Of a stretch of DNA of 64,000 nucleotides, positions 1 through 11,134 are shown piece after piece. The first letter of the stretch is position 1. Every line of letters begins with the position of its first letter. A program made the position numbers and the translations under genes. Source of the stretch: Escarpia spicata (lineage: Eukaryota; Annelida; Polychaeta; Sabellida; Siboglinidae); NCBI GenBank assembly GCA_963995525.1, contig OZ023207.1, positions 124,001-188,000 of the forward strand. Reading direction: 5' to 3'. Below the pieces are notes generated by a model that was not told where the DNA came from, made no database searches, and saw only the letters and a list, made by a program, of their open reading frames with translations.

Positions 1-575
1 CCTGTAGTAGTCACAGTTAATGCTACCTGTAGTAGTCACAGTTAATGCTACCTGTAGTAGTCACAGTTAATGCTACCTGTAGTAGTCACAGTTAATGCTA
101 CCTGTAGTAGTCACAGTTAATGCTACCTGTAGTAGTCACAGTTAATGCTACCTGTAGTAGTCACAGTTAATGCTACCTGTAGTAGTCACAGTTAATGCTA
201 CCTGTAGTAGTCACAGTTAATGCTACCTGTAGTAGTCACAGTTAATGCTACCTGTAGTAGTCACAGTTAATGCTACCTGTAGTAGTCACAGTTAATGCTA
301 CCTGTAGTAGTCACAGTTAATGCTACCTGTAGTAGTCACAGTTAATGCTACCTGTAGTAGTCACAGTTAATGATACCTGTAGTAGTCACAGTTAATGCTA
401 CCTGTAGTAGTCACAGTTAATGATACCTGTAGTAGTCACAGTTAATGCTACCTGTAGTAGTCACAGTTAATGCTACCTGTAGTAGTCACAGTTAATGCTA
501 CCTGTAGTAGTCACAGTTAATGCTACCTGTAGTAGTCACAGTTAATGCTACCTGTAGTAGTTATAGTTAATGCTA
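1..575. repeat. 25-bp minisatellite, about 23 units
   Basis: Units beginning cctgtagtagtcacag recur every 25 bp from base 1, so the array runs off the window. Units are nearly identical (a few tgata for tgcta variants) and the last unit is diverged (ttatagtt). It lies downstream of the 3' end of LINE family A. No coding potential is seen. Bases 576-830 are AT-rich and probably include that LINE's 3' untranslated region. Confidence 0.97.
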
Positions 576-830
576 CCATTTACAACCAACACATATAACA
601 GTGCACATATAACAGTGCTAATAGATCTAACAAAACTAATACTACATAATAGTGTCAACAATGTAAATGCCTTATTTTTATTTTCTAACTTGTGTACGAG
701 TGTGATTAGAATGTAAATCTAATTATCATTGGTATGATGCAATAATTACACAGAAGTAAAGATAAATATAGAAAAAATCCTAAATAATAGTAAAGGACAA
801 TTAAAATTTGGACAGGAAAATTTATAATTT

Positions 831-1435
831 CTATGCTTCAACTGGTATATTCTGTTTGCAGATGTAGCAGTTATTGGAGTCACATTCCGTGTCATATTTA
901 CTTATGATATATGTTTTACAACAACTTACGAAGCCTTGATATGAATGGGTGTTAATTTTTTCCATGGCAATTTGTGGAAGAAAGTTTTCTTGAAGCAGAT
1001 GTGGTATAGTATGTCTGACACAAAGGCGGCAGTATATTGTATTGGTTTGTTTAATTTGGATATCACAGTTATAGTTTTGTGGGAAATTATTTAATGTATT
1101 GGTAAAGTGTTGAGGTGCCTTTCTTTGTCTTGCTGGTCTAGAGATATTTTCTTTAGTAGAAAACATGTCTTGGAAATATTCTAGGACAGTTTTATTTTTA
1201 TATCTGTAGAATAATGTCATGCATGATAGTTTATAAAGGTCATCTGTTTTTAATAGTTTTAGTTCTTTAAGTAATGGTGTAGTGTGTGAATTATATTTAC
1301 TGTTTGATATAGATCTAATTGCTTGTTTTTGAAGTTTGTTTATTCATTTGTTTATTATGCCACCCCATGCTAATATACCATAGCTTAGGTGTGACACAAA
1401 TAGTGAAGAATATATTATCTTTAGGATGTATATTG
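831..1435 (-). pseudogene. LINE family A, C-terminal part of reverse transcriptase (piece 1)
   Basis: On the minus strand 831-1220 encodes the C-terminal tail of a non-LTR retrotransposon polymerase, ending in a Cys-rich segment with N-C-Y-I-C-K-Q-N just before the stop. The same ending (NCYICRQN) closes another copy at 63442. Sequence from 1221 to 1435 continues upstream coding (SHLSYGILAWGG-like) but with a frameshift. It is separated from the catalytic part (3503-4250) by an inserted TIR element at 1436-3499. The family resembles Jockey/CR1-type LINEs. It is dead: frameshifted, interrupted and 5'-truncated. Confidence 0.75.
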
Positions 1436-3499
1436 TAGGCCATGAGCCAGTACCCAAAATTTGGGCCCCCGGTACATTTTTAGGGACGAATGCTCATAGT
1501 GATTTTTGGCTAGGCCTACATCCTTAGAGATGGAAAATAGGTGATAGCATTGCAGCACTCCCAGCTTTCTGTGAGAAATCACTCTTTTTCACACTATCCC
1601 CATATCCACGACAAGTTTTCTATTGCTATTGAAATTGCTAATGGGGGGCCCATACACAAACTACTATGGAATATTTACTATACATCTCAGTAGAATGAAA
1701 ATATGATACATTGTGGTTTAAATGTCATACTTTCCATACATATCAAAATTATTTTCATATCTTGAGAATTGTGGATTTTGTGGTATTTTATCTACCACAT
1801 CTCAAAATGCAATCCACGGCATTCAGGTTTTCAACAAAAAATCCTCATTCGAGGTTCTTAATGCACCAGAATGTTGGCTTACATCCCTAGATATAAAAAA
1901 TATGTGATAGCGTTGCAGTACATACATTGTTTTGTGTGAAATCACTCTTTTTTATTCTTTCCCCATTTCATTGAAAACAATTTTTCTATGGAAATTGCTG
2001 AAGGAGTAGTCACACACAAACCATCGTACAAGTTATTATACATCTTGTGGGTATGATCATTGTACATGATATGGCTGAAGTGTCATATACATCTTGTGGG
2101 TATGATCATTGTACATGATATGGCTGAAGTGTCATATACATCTTGTGGGTATGATCATTGTACATGATATGGCTGAAGTGTCATATACATCTTGTGGGTA
2201 TGATCATTGTACATGATATGGCTGAAGTGTCATATACATCTTGTGGGTATGATCATTGTACATGATATGGCTGAAGTGTCATATACATCTTGTGGGTATG
2301 ATCATTGTACATGATATGGCTGAAGTGTCATATACATCTTGTGGGTATGATCATTGTACATGATATGGCTGAAGTGTCATATACATCTTGTGGGTATGAT
2401 CATTGTACATGATATGGCTGAAGTGTCATATACATCTTGTGGGTATGATCATTGTACATGATATGGCTGAAGTGTCATATACATCTTGTGGGTATGATCA
2501 TTGTACATGATATGGCTGAAGTGTCATATACATGTGAAAATGGTTTTAATACCTTGACAAATGTAGATTTTATGGCATTTTATCTACGACGTGTCAAAAT
2601 GCAATCCATGCCATTGAGGCTTTTAACAAAAGAATTAATTTAATGTCCTGGGTAATATCCTCCTGTATCCACATTCAAATAATTCCAGGTTCGTTTTGCA
2701 ATTGAATGGTGACTGGACTACAGTTGTTATTATTTAGGCACACTGTGTACATTTTCTTGCAGCTATATTATTTATATGATGATATTAGAATAAGCGGTTT
2801 TTTAGAATGTTGCCATTGATCATATAATTATTATTTGTTTCTTAGGATTGCATTCACACTCCCAATTATAGTACTGTCTTTCAAACGGTTTGAATTTTTG
2901 ATTTGAAAACATTGTAGGTCATACATTTCATATTTCCATTGTATGAAGAACTCATTAGAGTTCATATTTCAAGATTCAGGATGCTCGGAGAGGTCTACAC
3001 CAGCCAATTAATACCAATTTCTTTATATTTACCAATCTTATCAACAACACCATTAACATTTTTATTTTGTTTGTTTCAGGTAATATGGTGGTGGTGACAG
3101 AACTATGCTGTAGAATAGAGTAGACGGCAGTAGAAGTAGAATTACTCTAAACTCTCCTTCATAATGCAACATGTCAAACAGTTCTCAAGATATGAAAATA
3201 ATTTTGATATGTATGGAAAGTATGACATTTAAACCACAACGTATCCAATTTTCATTCTACTGAGATGTGTAGTAAATATTCCATAGTAGTTTGTGTATGG
3301 CCCCCCACTAGCAATTTCATAGAAAACGTGTTGTCGAGGGTATGGGGATAGTGTGAAAAAGAGTGATTTCTCACAGAAAGCTGGGAGTCCTGCAATGCTA
3401 TCACCTATTTTCCATCTCTAGAGATGTAAGCCTAGCTAAAAATCGCTATGAGCATTTGTCCCTAAAAATGTACCGACAAACCCTCTGGCTCATGGCCTA
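1436..3499. mobile_element. Foldback-type TIR element, non-autonomous, inserted in LINE A
   Basis: The two ends are inverted copies: TAGGCCATGAGCC at 1436 and GGCTCATGGCCTA ending at 3499. The inverted similarity extends roughly 330 bp inward (to about 1770 and 3190) at what looks like about 90% identity. The uninterrupted LINE A copy at 10.08-10.68 kb gives the empty site and implies a 3-bp target duplication, TTG (1433-1435 and 3500-3502). The interior holds a 49-bp minisatellite and a diverged direct repeat (about 1755-1850 versus 2545-2640). No transposase ORF is visible, so it must have moved in trans. A 3-bp duplication fits PIF/Harbinger or CACTA-like enzymes, but the terminal sequence does not settle the superfamily. 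Confidence 0.8.
2041..2530. repeat. 49-bp minisatellite inside the foldback element, 10 units
   Basis: Units starting catcttgtgggtatgatc repeat every 49 bp with almost no variation. Each unit contains a near-palindromic core around atcattgtacatgat. The array lies between the two TIRs and so moves with the element. Confidence 0.95.
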
Positions 3500-3502
3500 T
3501 TG

Positions 3503-4250
3503 GTATGTAGTGTTTTAATCTAGTGAGAATTCCACATATCCTTGATAATTTGTTAGCTATACAGTTTTGGTGAGGAGACCATGTTAAGTTTGAATCTATT
3601 ATAACTCCAAGAAATTTAAATTGTGTCACCCGTTCGACCAGTATGTTATTGATTTTAATATTAGGTATTTTATGGTTCTTTAGTTTTCTCTGTTTAGAGT
3701 GAAAAATCATCATTTTTGTTTTTGCGGCATTCAGTGACAGCTTATTTACTGCTAGCCAGTCTGTTATTTTAGTCAATTCTGAGTTTATATTGTTGGATGT
3801 AGCCAAGTCATTTGTTTGTTCACCTGTGAAAGTATTTACTTAGCTCAGCAAGGTGGTTTCATCTGCATACATCATTGGGCAAAATATTTTGCTCGCTGTT
3901 GCTAGATCATTAATGTATATTAGGAATAACAATGGCCCTAGAATTGAACTTCGGGGGACTCCAGTAGTAATTGTTTCTAAAGGTGATTTGATGTGGTTGA
4001 ATACTACATATTGCTGTCTGTGCAGTAAATAGTTTTTAAACCATTCTAGTCCAGTATTTTTGATGCCATAATGTTCGAGTTTGTTGAGAAGGATTCTATG
4101 ATCTATTGTGTGTGTCGAAAGCCTTTGACAGATCCAGAAATATTGCCATTGGCAAGTCTTTTTTGTCAAGATTTAAGTATATTCTGTCAATTAATTCAGT
4201 TATTGCTAGTACAGTGGAGTGTTCAGCTCTGAAACCATACTGATTACATG
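3503..4250 (-). pseudogene. LINE family A, reverse transcriptase core (piece 2)
   Basis: The minus strand encodes RT blocks in order: a QYGF-R-A-E-H-S-like block near 4240, a LSKAFDT-like block with a frameshift near 4115, GVPRSSILGPLLFLIYIND, the catalytic box as M-Y-A-D-E, then TKMMIFHSKQRK and FLGVIIDSNLTWSPH. The usual box is YADD. Here the second Asp is Glu (codon at 3858-3860), whereas the second copy at 10.6 kb keeps YADD. Canonical GVPQGS is also altered to GVPRSS. The element is 5'-truncated at about 4250 and joins 831-1435 across the inserted TIR element. Confidence 0.8.
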
Positions 4251-5340
4251 TTGCAAAATAAAATGAAACACTAAACAGGTATTATATTATATATGGTCAT
4301 GCGTAACACTTAAAAAGTCAAAGCCCATAACCACTTTCTTGAATTTAATAACATTCCAACAAACAACTTATTGCAATTGTATTTGCTATCAATTAAATAA
4401 GTTTTGAAAATCATCCCTTCTACCCTATCACATATATACATACATATATACACCCTGTATATATATGTGAAACATCAATGAATTTAGATGGATATGTTAG
4501 TGGTTCATTACTTTCTTTCAATCATAATGCAAAGTCACCTCTCTTTCTTGGTTGTGGTGAATCGTCGACACTGTTGCTGTTGTTGTTTGCCACAGCTACA
4601 ACAAATAAGTTGGGAAATGAAAACCATCCCATTATTTCCCCGAAAGATGCCAAAATATGTGAAATCACAAATTGTTACATGTTGCAAAATAAAATCAAAC
4701 ACTAAGCAGGTATTGCACATAATACATTATGCACTGTCCGTATGAATTAAACCATAACTAATGTAATCGGCAAAATGTAATCGCGAGGCGAGTCATGAGA
4801 AGGATCTGGTGCTCAATGGTGCCATAAAATGACAAACAAATTGTAATGATAATTTTTATTACTGAACAATTATATAGGCTATTACATAATTATTAATTTA
4901 ACTTGAAAAACTCACATACTTACCGATTGTTGATTTTCTACACATTTCCAAGCCTGAAGTTGACGGAACTAGTGTACTGGTGCCTGGAATGTTTTTATAC
5001 AAAAGGTGGTTAATTGTTTGCCATACATTTTGCACATAAAGTAGCTTGTTTCGATAAGTGTTTTTTCTGGGTTGTTTTTCATGATTTTTCCGTGGGAACA
5101 AATTGATAAATTATACACTATGTTTCACATTTTTAAATATTTCAGCATTATATTGCGGTGATATTAGTCATTATGACAATGACTAATAAAACAATAACTC
5201 AATTTTTGTTATTCCAGTACATCTTTGCTAAGTAGTTCCTCATATATTTATCTACATTTCTGGAAGTCTTTCATGTAGTGCTTTTTGGTATATATTTCTA
5301 ATTTTATTTTGATGGCAAAGTGTATCTGGTTATGACCACT
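4251..5340. other. AT-rich intergenic sequence
   Basis: No gene is recognised. A diverged direct repeat is visible: gttgcaaaataaaat with following bases occurs near 4247 and again near 4681. The surrounding bases (aagtt...aaatcatccc versus aagtt...aaaccatccc) are also related, so this is an old duplication of about 430 bp. A short tatatacatacatatatac stretch lies at 4430-4465. Confidence 0.5.
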
Positions 5341-5399
5341 ACTACCCAATGGTCTTAGGTCTTGGGTGATTTACTCCAAACAGCCCAAACTTGAGCTAA

Positions 5400-6714
5400 C
5401 GCACGAGTTGTATGGTGCTTGTTTGTGCGCATGCGTTGTGGGTAGTGATGTTTGTTTATTTTATAAGCACTTTAGATGATTGGGTGTGGTGAAAGGGAGG
5501 TTCATGATCGCTGTTTGAAACGCTATGGGGCTTTCTCGTTCAGTGGTGGAATCATATTCCAGATTTGAATTGCTCGGGGGTAGAAAGAGAACACTGCTGC
5601 ATTGATGCGGCACCTAGGGGCCACATAGTGGCCACGTTTTTTTTACTGTGTTAGTAGACCTGGTGGGGGTGTGATGTTGATTATGTTATTTAATATTTTG
5701 TAAAATGTCATGGCTTGTTTGGTAATGCGTCGTCTTTAAAGCGTTGACCATCCAAGGGTGGCTATTAGGTCTGCTGCGTTTGTTTGGCGTCTGTGGTCAT
5801 TTCTGATAAATCTGGCAGTACAGTGTTGTACTCTTTCAAGGTGTTTAATTTGGGTGGCAGTGTGTGGGTTCTACATGGGAGAGGCATACTCGAGTTTTGG
5901 TCGGATTAGTATGTTATAGGCTGTTTCTTTTACTTCAGGTTTGCATGGTCCGAGGGTTCGTTTGATCATGCCTAGGACTTTTGAAGATTTGGAAGCTATG
6001 TCACTGATATGGTTAGCCCAGGTTAGTTTAGAATCTAATTTTATTCCAAGATATGTGTGGCTAGAGGCGGTAGAGAGTGGTATGCCAAAGAGTGAATATG
6101 AATGTAGTCTGGGTTCGGTTTGGTTTGTTATTGGGAGATGCACACATTTAGATATGTTAAATTCCATCTGCCATTTATTAGACCATGTTTGAAGTTTGAT
6201 CAGGTCAGATTGGAGAGTTTCGTGGTCGGTTTCGGATGTGATTTTGCAATATATAATGCTGTTGTCTGTAAAGAGACGTACGGAAGATTGGACATTTTTT
6301 GTTATGTCGTTTATGTAGAGTAAAAATAGGACAGGTCCTAGGACTGAGCCCTGTGGTACACCAGATGTAACATTTGTGCTGTCCGACAGGGCTCCACTGA
6401 CTGAGACTCTGTTTGCGATTGGATAGAAACGATTTGATCCAGTTTTGTGTGTCTCCAGTTATTCCATAGAAAGCTAATTTGGATAGGAGGCGTTTATGGG
6501 GGACTTTGTCGAAGGCTTTGGTGAAATCAAGTAGGATGGCATCTATTTGTGTCTTGTTGTCCATGGCAGTCATGGACTGTCTCGATGAGTTGGGATTCAC
6601 AAGACAGACCTGGTTGGAATCCATGTTGGAAGTGGATGATGATGTTGTGTTTGTGTAAGTGTTTCCACATGTTGCTTAGAATGATGTGCTCCATAACTTT
6701 GCAGAGGATGCATG
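5400..6714 (-). pseudogene. LINE B reverse transcriptase palm, thumb and C-terminus
   Basis: Minus-strand pieces at 6205-6624 and 5871-6167 plus out-of-frame sequence encode LLDFTKAFDKVPHKRLLSKL, GVPQGS-like and LGPVLFLLYIND blocks, a catalytic box F-T-D-N-S, then TYLGIKLDSKLTWANH and RPKLEYASP. Frameshifts separate the pieces. The second catalytic Asp is Asn (codon 6261-6263) and the preceding Ala is Thr. The tail fades near 5480. No poly(A) tail or short terminal repeat is obvious. Confidence 0.75.
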
Positions 6715-8400
6715 TTAACGAAATTGGTCTATAATTAGCGGGGTCTGATTTGTGGCTTTTTTGTGTATTGGTGTTACTAGTGCTTGGAGCCAGTCATCTG
6801 GGAGTTTGTAAGTGTTGTATGACTGCTGGAAAATGTGTGTGATGATGGGGGCAATTTCCACTGCAGTCTCTTTAAGGACTCTGGCTGGGAGTTCGTCGGG
6901 GCCTGTAGCTTTATTTTGATTTAGGTTTTTCAGTTGCTTAATTACTCCGTCTATCCTGATTTCGAGGGAGTGTATATCGGGATAGATGGATGGAGCTAGT
7001 TGGGGGATGGGGTAGATTTCTTGAGTAAACACGGAACTAAATTGGTTGTTAAGTGTATTTGCTTTGTCTTGGTCATTTGTGATTGGTTGGTCGTTTGCTT
7101 GCAGTGTAGGGATGCCAATGTATTCTCGTTTGTTTGCTTTAATGAATGACCAGAATTGTTTTGGGTTTGTTTTTAGGCTGTCTCCAATGTGATTGTTTAG
7201 ATAGTCCGAGTAGGATTTGGTTACAGCTTTAGTGGTTTGTTTTCGGAGTTGCCTAAACCTTTCCCAGTCACTATTACGTCCAGTTTGTTTTGCTTTTTTA
7301 TGGCTTTTGTTGCGTTTTCTTTGCATTCTTATTATTTCACGTGTTATCCAGGGGAGGTGGGTTTTTGCTTTGGTGTTGCGGCTGGGAATGTTATTATTGA
7401 CTAATGAAGTAAGATTATTCCGGAAAAAGTTCCAATTTGTGTTGACATGTGTTGAATTTGGGTTCATGTCAAAGTATGTTGTTGTTAGTTGTTTTATGTC
7501 ATCTTTAAGCTTATCCCAGTTTGCAGATTTATATTGGAACACTTTGTGTGGTGGTTTACTGTTACGGATTGGATTTAGGTTTACGTTAAAGGTCACAGCT
7601 TCATGATCACTCATGCCGGGAGTGGTGTGAGTGTTAGCAATTATCGATGGATTAGAAGTGAGTATGAGGTCAAGGATATTGCCGGAATCAACTCGTGTGG
7701 GATCGTTGACCATGTTTTGTAATCCAAATTCTCTCATTATTTCTAGCAGTTTGTTATGCTTGCTGGCAGTTCTGTTGTCAGTGGTTTGCTGCTTGCCCCA
7801 GTTAATATCAGGAAGGTTGAAGTCACCTGCTATAACTACATTAGAAGTTTTTTGTGATCTGTACAGTTTTGTTAAGGATTCGTGGAGAGCTTCAAGGGAT
7901 TGAAGGTGGTCACTGGGGGGTCGGTAGTAGGATGCAAAGTATATGGATTTGTTTCGTATGAAATGGATTTTTGTCCATACTATTTCACAGCTTGAGTTTA
8001 GTTTTGTAAATGGTTCTGCTACATTGTCATCGCAGAAGGCTATGAGAACTCCACCACCATGGGTGTTTCTGTCCTTTCGGATGGCGCTATAGTTAGGTGG
8101 TAGGAACGAATAGGTAGGGTAGTTTTCATCTATTTTGGTTTCGACTAGGAATATGATGTCAGGATTATTTGACTGAATAGTTGTTTTTAATTGGGTTGTC
8201 TTTGCGATGGTTTTGACACTGTTGGTATTGATTAGAATTCCGCTAAGTGTGTTACGTTTGGTTTTCTTACGACGTTCAGGGGTTGATGCATTTTGAGGGT
8301 TTGGTCCAAAGGTTGGTTCCCAGGTTTGGGATGTACGACTCGTGTTTGTTTGAGAGATCTGTGTGTGGGGGTCAATGTTTTGGTTATTTTGGTCTGTCAC
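6715..8400 (-). pseudogene. LINE B ORF2, endonuclease and start of reverse transcriptase
   Basis: The open frame is 561 residues. The listed start is GTG, so translation probably came from upstream by frame continuity. Residues about 50-270 are an APE-type endonuclease: an N-T-N-S-V-K start, ETKID (metal-binding Glu), GGGVLIAF, YYRPPSD, AGDFNLPDINW and the terminal S-D-H-E. A basic linker (WITREIIRMQRKRNK) follows. The RT entry block NKATGPDELPARVLK and LPDDWLQALVTPIHKK begin near residue 460. The frame ends where the N-Y-R-P-I-S block should come, indicating a frameshift. The protein would nick target DNA and prime reverse transcription in the nucleus, but this copy is broken downstream. Confidence 0.85.
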
Positions 8401-8935
8401 TAAGGCTGTTATATCGGTTGTGAGAACATTCCAATAAGTGGTCTTGGAAGAAGGAATGACTGTAGTTAGGATGGTCGCATTTCATGCAGTGCCAGGAACA
8501 GGAACTGTTACAGAGGAGATTATATTGGTCTGGACTTATGTCACAACATACCCATTGGTTGCACCGGTCGCAGCAAACTGCTCGGTGATTTGAAGAAACA
8601 GGCTTTTTACAAAATCTACAGGGGTGTCTGACAGGGCCGGGGTTTGTTTGGATGTCCCCACAGAGGATTAGTAGGACAAGATAACATGTTTTGTGTCCCG
8701 ATGTAGGGATTGCATAAGCCAGTTTGGTGTGGTACTTGTTACGGGAGTCTCTGGTGAAAGCTAGTGCCAATCTAATACTTGTGTCAGTCCAGCAAGACCT
8801 GTCATATGTTAGCAGACCATTTGGATCGTCCGTGAATTGGGTATGGTCCAGGTGTATCGGGAATTTGGGTATGAATGCAATAATGATACTAATCAGAACT
8901 ACCACTGGTGTGCCCATTTTGGGTGACACCACCAT
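8384..8935 (-). CDS. LINE B N-terminal protein: hydrophobic leader, 2A-like peptide, PHD-like zinc finger
   Basis: This is a 183-residue reading frame. Residues about 10-24 are strongly hydrophobic. Residues 85-92 (a Leu/Ile-rich run) lead into G-D-I-Q-T-N-P-G-P at 93-101, matching the 2A consensus D(V/I)ExNPGP except Gln for Glu. Residues 104-154 have Cys pairs C106/C109, C122/C125 and C150/C153 around a C-D-R-C-N-Q-W motif, as in PHD fingers. The expected W-x-H-x-x-C ligands read W-V-C-C-D, so the finger is probably degenerate. 2A-like peptides that cause ribosome skipping, and PHD fingers, are known in APE-type LINEs of several invertebrates. The frame overlaps the endonuclease frame by 17 nt in another phase, either true overlap or a frameshift. 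Confidence 0.75.
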   Translation of the reverse strand: MVVSPKMGTPVVVLISIIIAFIPKFPIHLDHTQFTDDPNGLLTYDRSCWTDTSIRLALAFTRDSRNKYHTKLAYAIPTSGHKTCYLVLLILCGDIQTNPGPVRHPCRFCKKPVSSNHRAVCCDRCNQWVCCDISPDQYNLLCNSSCSWHCMKCDHPNYSHSFFQDHLLECSHNRYNSLSDRPK

Positions 8936-10079
8936 AAGAGCAGCTAGTGCACAAGCTGCTTTGCTTGTACAGTTATGTTAATGCAGTAAAACAAAAGCAA
9001 AAACAAGAGATTATATTCCACTACAGATGTGGATATTGTTATGATTAAGTTATATATCACAGCTAATATAAAATCACAGTAGTAAGATCACAGTAGATGT
9101 AAAAGACAGTAGTAAAATGTAAAAGTGTATTGTATATTGTGTTTGCTGTTGGTTTCTTGTGTGTTTCTGACAACGTACAATCCGGATTTGTAACAGTATA
9201 ATATGTAAGCTTTGTGTGAATGGACCAATTTGGGTTGTTTTAGGGGTGATTTGGTTTTGGCGCGCTTTGTGTAAGTTGTTTACAGATTCGCCATCTTGTT
9301 TTGAACTGGTTGTTATGGAAGCTAAGGCTAAACCTTTGCCAAATCGTGTCTTAGCGTGATTTGATCGCATATATCACCATGGGATTATATTCTGGTATAT
9401 CTAAGATAGTACCTCACACAGTTAACAGTAATAAAAACGTTTAGAAATCGTGAAAATAATCGACAACAGCGGAGCGGAAAAATCGGAATGGACTACACCT
9501 GACGCATGCGCAGACCCTCGGGTGGCCATTATATATTAACATTGCCAATTAATTCATTTAGTGCAGACAAAATCATATATAAAACTCTCTCCCTTGGTTG
9601 GTTCTAGCAAATGCTGAGAAAGGAAATGATCTTGGATTATAAAGTGGATGTTTTGTTCCGCATTCCCTGTACGCTCTAGATATTTCCACTGTAAATGTAT
9701 GTGGTTAAATAATAATAACACAATCCTGTTTATTCAATTTCCTAATATTCTTAGTCTTGATTAAACATACTTCAAACCAAATAGTGTTATCATTTTAAAA
9801 GTAGCTATTTTATAGTATATTGAGGGTTACCACTGATGCAGGTGTAAAAAGAGAATTGTCACTTGTGTTTGATTTACTGGTGAGGTTTCCATGTAACAGT
9901 TCTGAAGTGATCCATCTGGTATTTCAATGTCATCACAATCCTGTGGAACCAGTTTCTCACATGCATCAGTGTCCGAAGGAATACATTTCAGTAGTGCAAG
10001 CATGTAAAAACATATGTAGGAGTAATGTTTATTTGTTAAAAGGTAATTATGGTAGAGTGTTGTCATGGGGGTAAAAATG
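8936..10079. other. LINE B upstream region and unassigned sequence
   Basis: Bases 8936-9370 probably include the 5' UTR of LINE B; an open frame there (9074-9370, minus) has no recognisable domain. On the minus strand about 9880-9990 encodes a Cys-containing stretch (KCIPSDTDACEKL ... NCYMETSP) followed by a gtaaat donor-like site. It might be a single exon of an extracellular protein, but I do not recognise it. The rest shows nothing I can support. Confidence 0.3.
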
Positions 10080-10680
10080 TCATGCATGATAGTTGATAAA
10101 GGTCATCTGTTTTTAATAGTTTTCGTTCTTTAAGTAATGGTGTAGTGTGTGAATTATATTTACTGTTTGATATAGATCTAATTGCTTGTTTTTGAAGTTT
10201 GTTTATTCATTTGTTTATTATGCCACCCCATGCTAATATACCATAGCTTAAGTGTGACATAAATAGCCAAGAATATATTATCTTTAGGATGTATATTGGT
10301 ATGTAGTGTTTTAATCTAGTGAGAATTCCACATATCCTTGATAATTTGTTAGCTATATAGTTTTGGTGAGGAGACCATGTTAAGTTTGAATCTATTATAA
10401 CTCCAAGAACTTTAAATTGTGTCACCCGTTCGACCAGTATGTTATTGATTTTAATATTAGGTATTTCGTGGTTCTTTAGTTTTCTCTGTTTAGAGTGAAA
10501 AATCATCATTTTTGTTTTTGCGGCATTCAGTGACAGCTTATTTACTGCTAGCCAATCAGTTATTTTAGTCAATTCTGAGTTTATATTGTTGGATGTGGCC
10601 AAGTCATTTGTTTGTTATCTGTCAAAGTATTTACTGAGCTCAGCAAGGTGGTATCATCTGCATACATGATTGGACAAAAA
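10080..10680 (-). pseudogene. LINE family A, second copy (reverse transcriptase fragment)
   Basis: This nearly identical copy of 1217-1435 plus 3503-3890 lacks the TIR insertion, and so supplies the empty site at ggatgtatattggtatg. The minus frame at 10207-10602 encodes DWLAVNKLSLNAAKTKMMIF and LGVIIDSNLTWSPHQNY, followed by YGILAWGG. The catalytic box at the 5' edge is intact (Y-A-D-D). Both ends are truncated; the 5' break is at about 10680. It lies just 3' of the FAN1 fragment, in the same orientation. Confidence 0.8.
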
Positions 10681-11017
10681 ATCAAATTTGAAAACGAAAA
10701 ACAAACATTGTTTGCTTTTGTAATTTTCTAAATTGAACACATAAAACGAGAAGACATCACAGACACGGACCCTCTAAAATGCAAACCAGATATGATACTG
10801 TCCTATTTTATGGACAATATTTCGATTACATTTAAAACAGAGACAACAACCATGTGTTGCTTAGTATTGAAAGTTGTATATGACTTATGATAACTGGTCG
10901 TTACGCACTGAACGAAGAAGTACAGTGTTACCAGTATGTCGGAAGAGGGTCCTAAAAACCTGAAGTTTTCCAACAAAATCAACGCAGTTGTCTTTGCTGA
11001 CCTTGACCCCCACTGAC
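10681..11017. other. Downstream flank of the FAN1 VRR-NUC exon
   Basis: No separate gene is seen. On the minus strand, immediately after the FAN1 exon, a frame shifted by one base reads V-G-V-K-V-S-K-D-N. This loosely resembles the expected V-E-V-K-G-P-N-D nuclease motif without its Glu. It may be decayed coding sequence or simply intron after the gtcagt donor. Confidence 0.3.
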
Positions 11018-11134
11018 CTTGGCCTTCTTGGTGTGCGTGTTCAACACAACAAGGTCGGGCATCCCTGCGGCAGTGTGCCTCAGGTCGCGGCTGAGCCTGC
11101 CCAGTATCCCCGTTACTACTTCCCCTCCCAAGCA
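11018..11134 (-). pseudogene. FAN1: FAN1 exon carrying the start of the VRR-NUC nuclease domain
   Basis: This is a 117-bp block flanked by an acceptor (ctctag) and a donor (gtcagt) on the minus strand, phase 0 at both ends. It encodes CLGGEVVTGILGRLSRD followed by LRHTAAGMPDLVVLN, the counterpart of the vertebrate FAN1 segment with H-C-R-G-G-L-P-D-L-V-V-W. The P-D-L Asp is a metal ligand of the PD-(D/E)XK fold. FAN1 is a structure-specific nuclease in interstrand-crosslink repair. This exon lies outside the palindrome but continues the order and strand of the left-arm FAN1 exons, with the SINE arrays in the intervening intron. The following Glu-x-Lys motif is missing or mutated nearby, so the gene is probably not functional. 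An adjacent open frame on this strand (10803-11207) is out of phase. Confidence 0.8.

Larger units (their letters stand above)
5400..8935 (-). mobile_element. LINE family B, nearly full-length CR1/L2-like retrotransposon, decayed
   Basis: Reading leftward from 8935 the element has an N-terminal region with a hydrophobic segment, a 2A-like peptide and a PHD-like finger. An APE-type endonuclease, a reverse transcriptase and a C-terminal RT tail follow, fading out near 5400-5480. Coding is broken by at least three frameshifts: near 8390, near 6715 before the N-Y-R-P-I-S block, and within the RT near 6400. The RT catalytic box reads F-T-D-N (6261-6272) instead of F-A-D-D, so polymerase activity is lost. 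The upstream 5' UTR is not delimited. Confidence 0.8.

Noticed and set aside
9827..10087. Cys-containing minus-strand frame as an exon
   Set aside because: No recognised family, and the acceptor side is unclear; kept only as a remark in the region entry.
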